This document shows, piece by piece, positions 61,547 through 64,000 of a stretch of 64,000 nt of DNA. The notes beneath the pieces were generated by a model. That model did not search any database. It saw only the letters and a program-made list of their open reading frames with translations, and was not told the origin of the DNA. Positions within the stretch are counted from its first letter, which is position 1. Each line of letters starts with the position of its first letter. The position numbers were made by a program, and so were the translations under genes. The stretch lies in assembly GCA_000799755.1 (NCBI GenBank), contig JUHI01000012.1, forward strand, positions 1-64,000, given 5' to 3'. Origin of the DNA: Martinezella tropici. Lineage in GTDB: Bacteria > Pseudomonadota > Alphaproteobacteria > Rhizobiales > Rhizobiaceae.

Positions 61547-61800
61547 TATTTCAGACCAGTTCCTGTATCTGAAATTATCCAATGAATTCAATTGGCTGCT
61601 TTCGTAACAAAACGAAAGAAACAGTGATTTGGAATGCGGTGCCTCGGCGCGTATGTAGTTACCAAGCAAGCCCGCTGAATCACATTCGATGACGAATGTA
61701 TGTGAGGTGCGAGGCATAGTTAACAGACTGAACCGGCAATAAGGGTAAGCGTCCGAAGATGACCGCCCGGCCTGGATCAGACAGACGAAGGCAGAATTAC
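61547..61800 (+). other. AT-rich gap before lpxC, presumed promoter
   Basis: No gene found. It contains a GAATC site near 61676 and an inverted TTTCGT/ACGAAA repeat near 61600-61617. An ATG at 61759 in frame with lpxC would add 14 residues (MTARPGSDRRRQNY) but has no match in the family start. Confidence 0.4.
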
Positions 61801-62757
61801 ATGGCAATCGGATTGCTTGGTTTTCAGACCACCATTGCAAACCCAGTGACACTTTCCGGTATTGGCGTTCATTCCGGTGCTAACGTGTCGATCACCTTTT
61901 ATCCCGCCGAAGCCGGCACCGGCGTTGTTTTCCAGCGCCTGCACGACAATGGCGATGTGACCGAACTGCGCGCTGTTTCCTCGCAGGTTGGCAATACGGA
62001 TCTTTGCACCGTTCTCGGCTTTTCTCCGGCGCGCTCGGTCGCGACGGTCGAGCATGTGATGGCCGCGATCTATGCGATCGGTCTCGATAACGTTATCGTC
62101 GAGGTTTCCGGCGCCGAAATGCCGATCATGGACGGCAGCTCGTATCCTTTCATTGAAGCGATCGAACAGGCGGGCATCGTCTCGCTCGGCGTCAAGCGTC
62201 GCTACATCCGCGTTATCAAGCCGGTGCGCATCGAAGCCGGTGGCTCATGGTGCGAGTTCCGCCCCTATGACGGCACGCGCTTCGAGGTCGAGATCGATTT
62301 CGAATGCCCGCTGATCGGCCGCCAGAAGTGGGAAGGCGATCTGACCGCCGCGACCTTCAAGACGGAACTGTCGCGCGCCCGCACCTTCGGCTTCATGCGC
62401 GACGTCGAGCCGCTCTGGGCTTCCGGTCATGCGCTGGGTTCGTCGTTGGAAAATTCCGTCGTCATCTCTGACGACAATACTGTTATCAACGTCGAGGGTC
62501 TGCGTTATGCCAAGGACGAATTCGTGCGTCACAAGACGCTCGATGCCGTCGGCGATCTGGCTCTGGCCGGCGCGCAGTTCATCGGCTGCTACCGTTCCTA
62601 TCGCGGCGGCCATCGCATGAATGCAAATGCCCTGAAGGCATTGCTGAGTGATCCCTCTGCCTATGAGGTCGTCGAAACCTCGGCTCCGCGTCAGCGCGGT
62701 CACGGTCGCGAATTCATCGCGGTTAACGCCCCCGAATTCGCTCCCTGGTCGGCGTGA
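61801..62757 (+). CDS. lpxC: UDP-3-O-acyl-GlcNAc deacetylase
   Basis: Zinc deacetylase, committed step of lipid A synthesis in the cytoplasm, 318 residues. FQTTIANPVTLSGIGVHSG at the start, zinc ligand His in ATVEHVMAAIYA near residue 82, and the HKTLDAVGDLALAG block near 242 with the other zinc ligands. GGHRMNANAL near 278 has the catalytic His. The ATG at 61801 (MAIGLLGFQTT) has AAGG upstream. The position after ftsZ is that of many proteobacteria. Confidence 0.96.
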   Translation: MAIGLLGFQTTIANPVTLSGIGVHSGANVSITFYPAEAGTGVVFQRLHDNGDVTELRAVSSQVGNTDLCTVLGFSPARSVATVEHVMAAIYAIGLDNVIVEVSGAEMPIMDGSSYPFIEAIEQAGIVSLGVKRRYIRVIKPVRIEAGGSWCEFRPYDGTRFEVEIDFECPLIGRQKWEGDLTAATFKTELSRARTFGFMRDVEPLWASGHALGSSLENSVVISDDNTVINVEGLRYAKDEFVRHKTLDAVGDLALAGAQFIGCYRSYRGGHRMNANALKALLSDPSAYEVVETSAPRQRGHGREFIAVNAPEFAPWSA

Positions 62758-62774
62758 TCCTTTCGGGACTGGAA

Positions 62775-62817
62775 TGAAAAAAAGCGGCCGCTCTGATGAA
62801 GGGCGGCTCTTTTTTTG
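62775..62817 (+). terminator. Rho-independent terminator after lpxC
   Basis: AAAAAAAGCGGCCGC and GGGCGGCTCTTTTTTT form a GC stem with A and T runs on its sides, about 20 bases past the lpxC stop. Confidence 0.8.
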
Positions 62818-63069
62818 ACGGACGACTCACGGGGTTTGTCTTTGGGCGCCGGCCGGAACCGGGACGAGGCGGACCGATTTGAGAAATCCCTGTCAAAACA
62901 GTGATTAAAGGCTGCGGATATGCGGCCTTTGCCACAAAAATGCGTTAATGCATCATCAATGCGTTGCTCTGATGGTGTTTTTGCGGCTAGAAACGCCAGC
63001 GAGAGAACGCCGTCTCCGCAACGACGGCTATGGGACAGTCATCCGATGGGTTTTGCAAGGTCTGAACGC
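62818..63069 (+). other. Gap before bamD with a hairpin and repeats
   Basis: No gene found. AAAGGCTGC and GCGGCCTTT (62907-62930) form a nine-base stem with a six-base loop and no T run. ATGCGTT occurs twice near 62939-62965, in part as a palindrome (ATGCAT). A promoter for bamD is likely here but no clear -35/-10 pair stands out. Confidence 0.35.
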
Positions 63070-63915
63070 ATGAATATCACAGCACGGGCTTTGCTCGTAT
63101 CGCTCCTTCTGGCCGGTACCGGTGCGGTGGTGACAGGGTGTAATACGAAAAAGGACATCGACATCACCAAGCTCGGTGTCGATACGGATCCGCCGGAGAT
63201 GCTCTACAATCAGGGCCTCGCCAATATCAAGGCAGGCAACCTGACGGAAGCCGGCAAGAAGTTCGATGCGATCAACCAGCAGCAGCCCTTCTCGGAATGG
63301 GCGCGCAAGGCACTCGTCATGAGCACCTTCGTGAAGTATCGCACAGGTCGCTATGACGAAGCAGTGCAGACCGGCAATGCCTATCTCAAGCAATATCCGG
63401 CCTCGGAAGATGCCGACTATGTGCAGTACCTGGTCGGTTCGTCCTTTGCCAAGCAGATCGTGGACGTGACGCAGGACCAGCGCGCGGCACAGCAGACGAT
63501 CGAGGCGATGACTAAGCTCGTCAACACCTATCCGAAGTCGCAGTATGTCAGCGACGCGCAGGAAAAGATCCGCTTCGCCCGCGACCAGCTCGCCGGCAAG
63601 GAAATGCAGATCGGCCGCTACTATCTGGAACGCAAGGACTACCTTGCTGCGATCTCCCGCTTCCGCGTGGTCGTGGAACAGTATCCGACGACGAACCAGA
63701 TCGAAGAAGCCCTGGCGCGACTCGTCGAAGCCTACTATGCAATGGGTATCGTGCCCGAGGCGCAGACGGCAGCCGCCGTTCTTGGTCACAACTATCCGGA
63801 CAGCCGCTGGTATAAGGATTCCTATCAGCTGCTGCAGAAGGGTGGCGTAGAGCCGAGCGAAAACTCCGGTTCGTGGATTTCCAGGGCGGGCAAGAAACTT
63901 CTTCTTGGGACGTGA
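63070..63915 (+). CDS. bamD: Outer membrane assembly lipoprotein BamD (ComL)
   Basis: Lipoprotein of the BAM complex that inserts beta-barrel proteins, 281 residues. The lipobox VVTGC is near residue 23 behind a hydrophobic signal. Five TPR repeats follow (MLYNQGLANIKAGNLTEAGKKFDAI near 43, YDEAVQTGNAYLKQYP near 85, YYLERKDYLAAISRF near 185, and EALARLVEAYYAMG). The ATG at 63070 (MNITARALLV) has AAGG nine bases before it. An ATG at 63046 would add eight residues. The recN start follows after 12 bases. Confidence 0.94.
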   Translation: MNITARALLVSLLLAGTGAVVTGCNTKKDIDITKLGVDTDPPEMLYNQGLANIKAGNLTEAGKKFDAINQQQPFSEWARKALVMSTFVKYRTGRYDEAVQTGNAYLKQYPASEDADYVQYLVGSSFAKQIVDVTQDQRAAQQTIEAMTKLVNTYPKSQYVSDAQEKIRFARDQLAGKEMQIGRYYLERKDYLAAISRFRVVVEQYPTTNQIEEALARLVEAYYAMGIVPEAQTAAAVLGHNYPDSRWYKDSYQLLQKGGVEPSENSGSWISRAGKKLLLGT

Positions 63916-63927
63916 GATTGAGCGCAG

Positions 63928-64000
63928 ATGCTGATCCAGCTTTCGATCCGCGATATCGTTCTGATCGAGCGGCTGGATCTTGCCTTCGAGTCCGGGCTTT
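63928..64000 (+). CDS. recN: DNA repair protein RecN (partial, 5' end only)
   Basis: The first 24 codons (MLIQLSIRDIVLIERLDLAF, ESGL) agree with the start of RecN, an SMC-like ATPase acting on double-strand breaks. The rest lies outside the window. It follows bamD by 12 bases, the usual order in alphaproteobacteria. Confidence 0.85.
   Translation, partial: MLIQLSIRDIVLIERLDLAFESGL

Noticed and set aside
1..64000. CRISPR arrays, insertion sequences, tRNA genes, attachment sites
   Set aside because: No regularly spaced repeats, transposase, cloverleaf or flanking direct repeats were seen on reading the gaps between genes.

Overview
The window is about 60% GC and reads as an ordinary chromosomal segment of a Rhizobiaceae bacterium, most likely a Rhizobium of the tropici/etli kind. 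The evidence is the order and sequence of the division and cell wall (dcw) cluster, the FtsZ with a long linker and the ending LEIPAFLRRQSN, the betaine-lipid pair btaA-btaB, PPi-dependent phosphofructokinase, MurE with the DNPR motif of meso-diaminopimelate enzymes, and CtrA-like and GANTC (CcrM) sites. I found no tRNA, rRNA, CRISPR, insertion sequence or prophage.

Region 1 (1-11234) is an accessory catabolic block. An ABC importer (binding protein, two permeases, ATPase cut by the window start) and an RpiR regulator lie on the minus strand. Divergent from them are an N-formylglutamate-amidohydrolase-family enzyme, an amino acid/choline-type permease, a glutamine-synthetase-like ligase, an aldehyde dehydrogenase and an iron-type alcohol dehydrogenase. 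My reading is a gamma-glutamylation route for an amino alcohol or amine (ethanolamine-like): uptake, glutamylation, oxidation of the alcohol, oxidation of the aldehyde, then hydrolysis. This is inference from the set of families.

Region 2 (11290-38746) is a run of small transcription units. Among them are six cell wall enzymes (an L,D-transpeptidase, an MltB-type transglycosylase, a GH25 lysozyme, two SLT transglycosylases, an amidase). Others are a four-gene operon with a CoA transferase and a TPP enzyme, RNase T2, EttA, an ArsR-methyltransferase regulator joined to metF, a 25-residue membrane peptide at 24465-24542, btaAB, pfp, a DjlA-like J protein and several transporters.

Region 3 (38808-64000) starts with RNase P RNA. 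It continues with mraZ-rsmH-ftsL-ftsI-murE-murF-mraY-murD-ftsW-murG-murC-murB, then a convergent MFS transporter and an aquaporin that interrupt the cluster, then ddlB-ftsQ-ftsA-ftsZ, lpxC, bamD and the start of recN. Most neighbours overlap by 1-4 bases or are a few bases apart. The two upstream ends of the division genes (before mraZ and before ddlB) each carry a near-consensus CtrA site together with GANTC sites, which suggests cell-cycle control at both.
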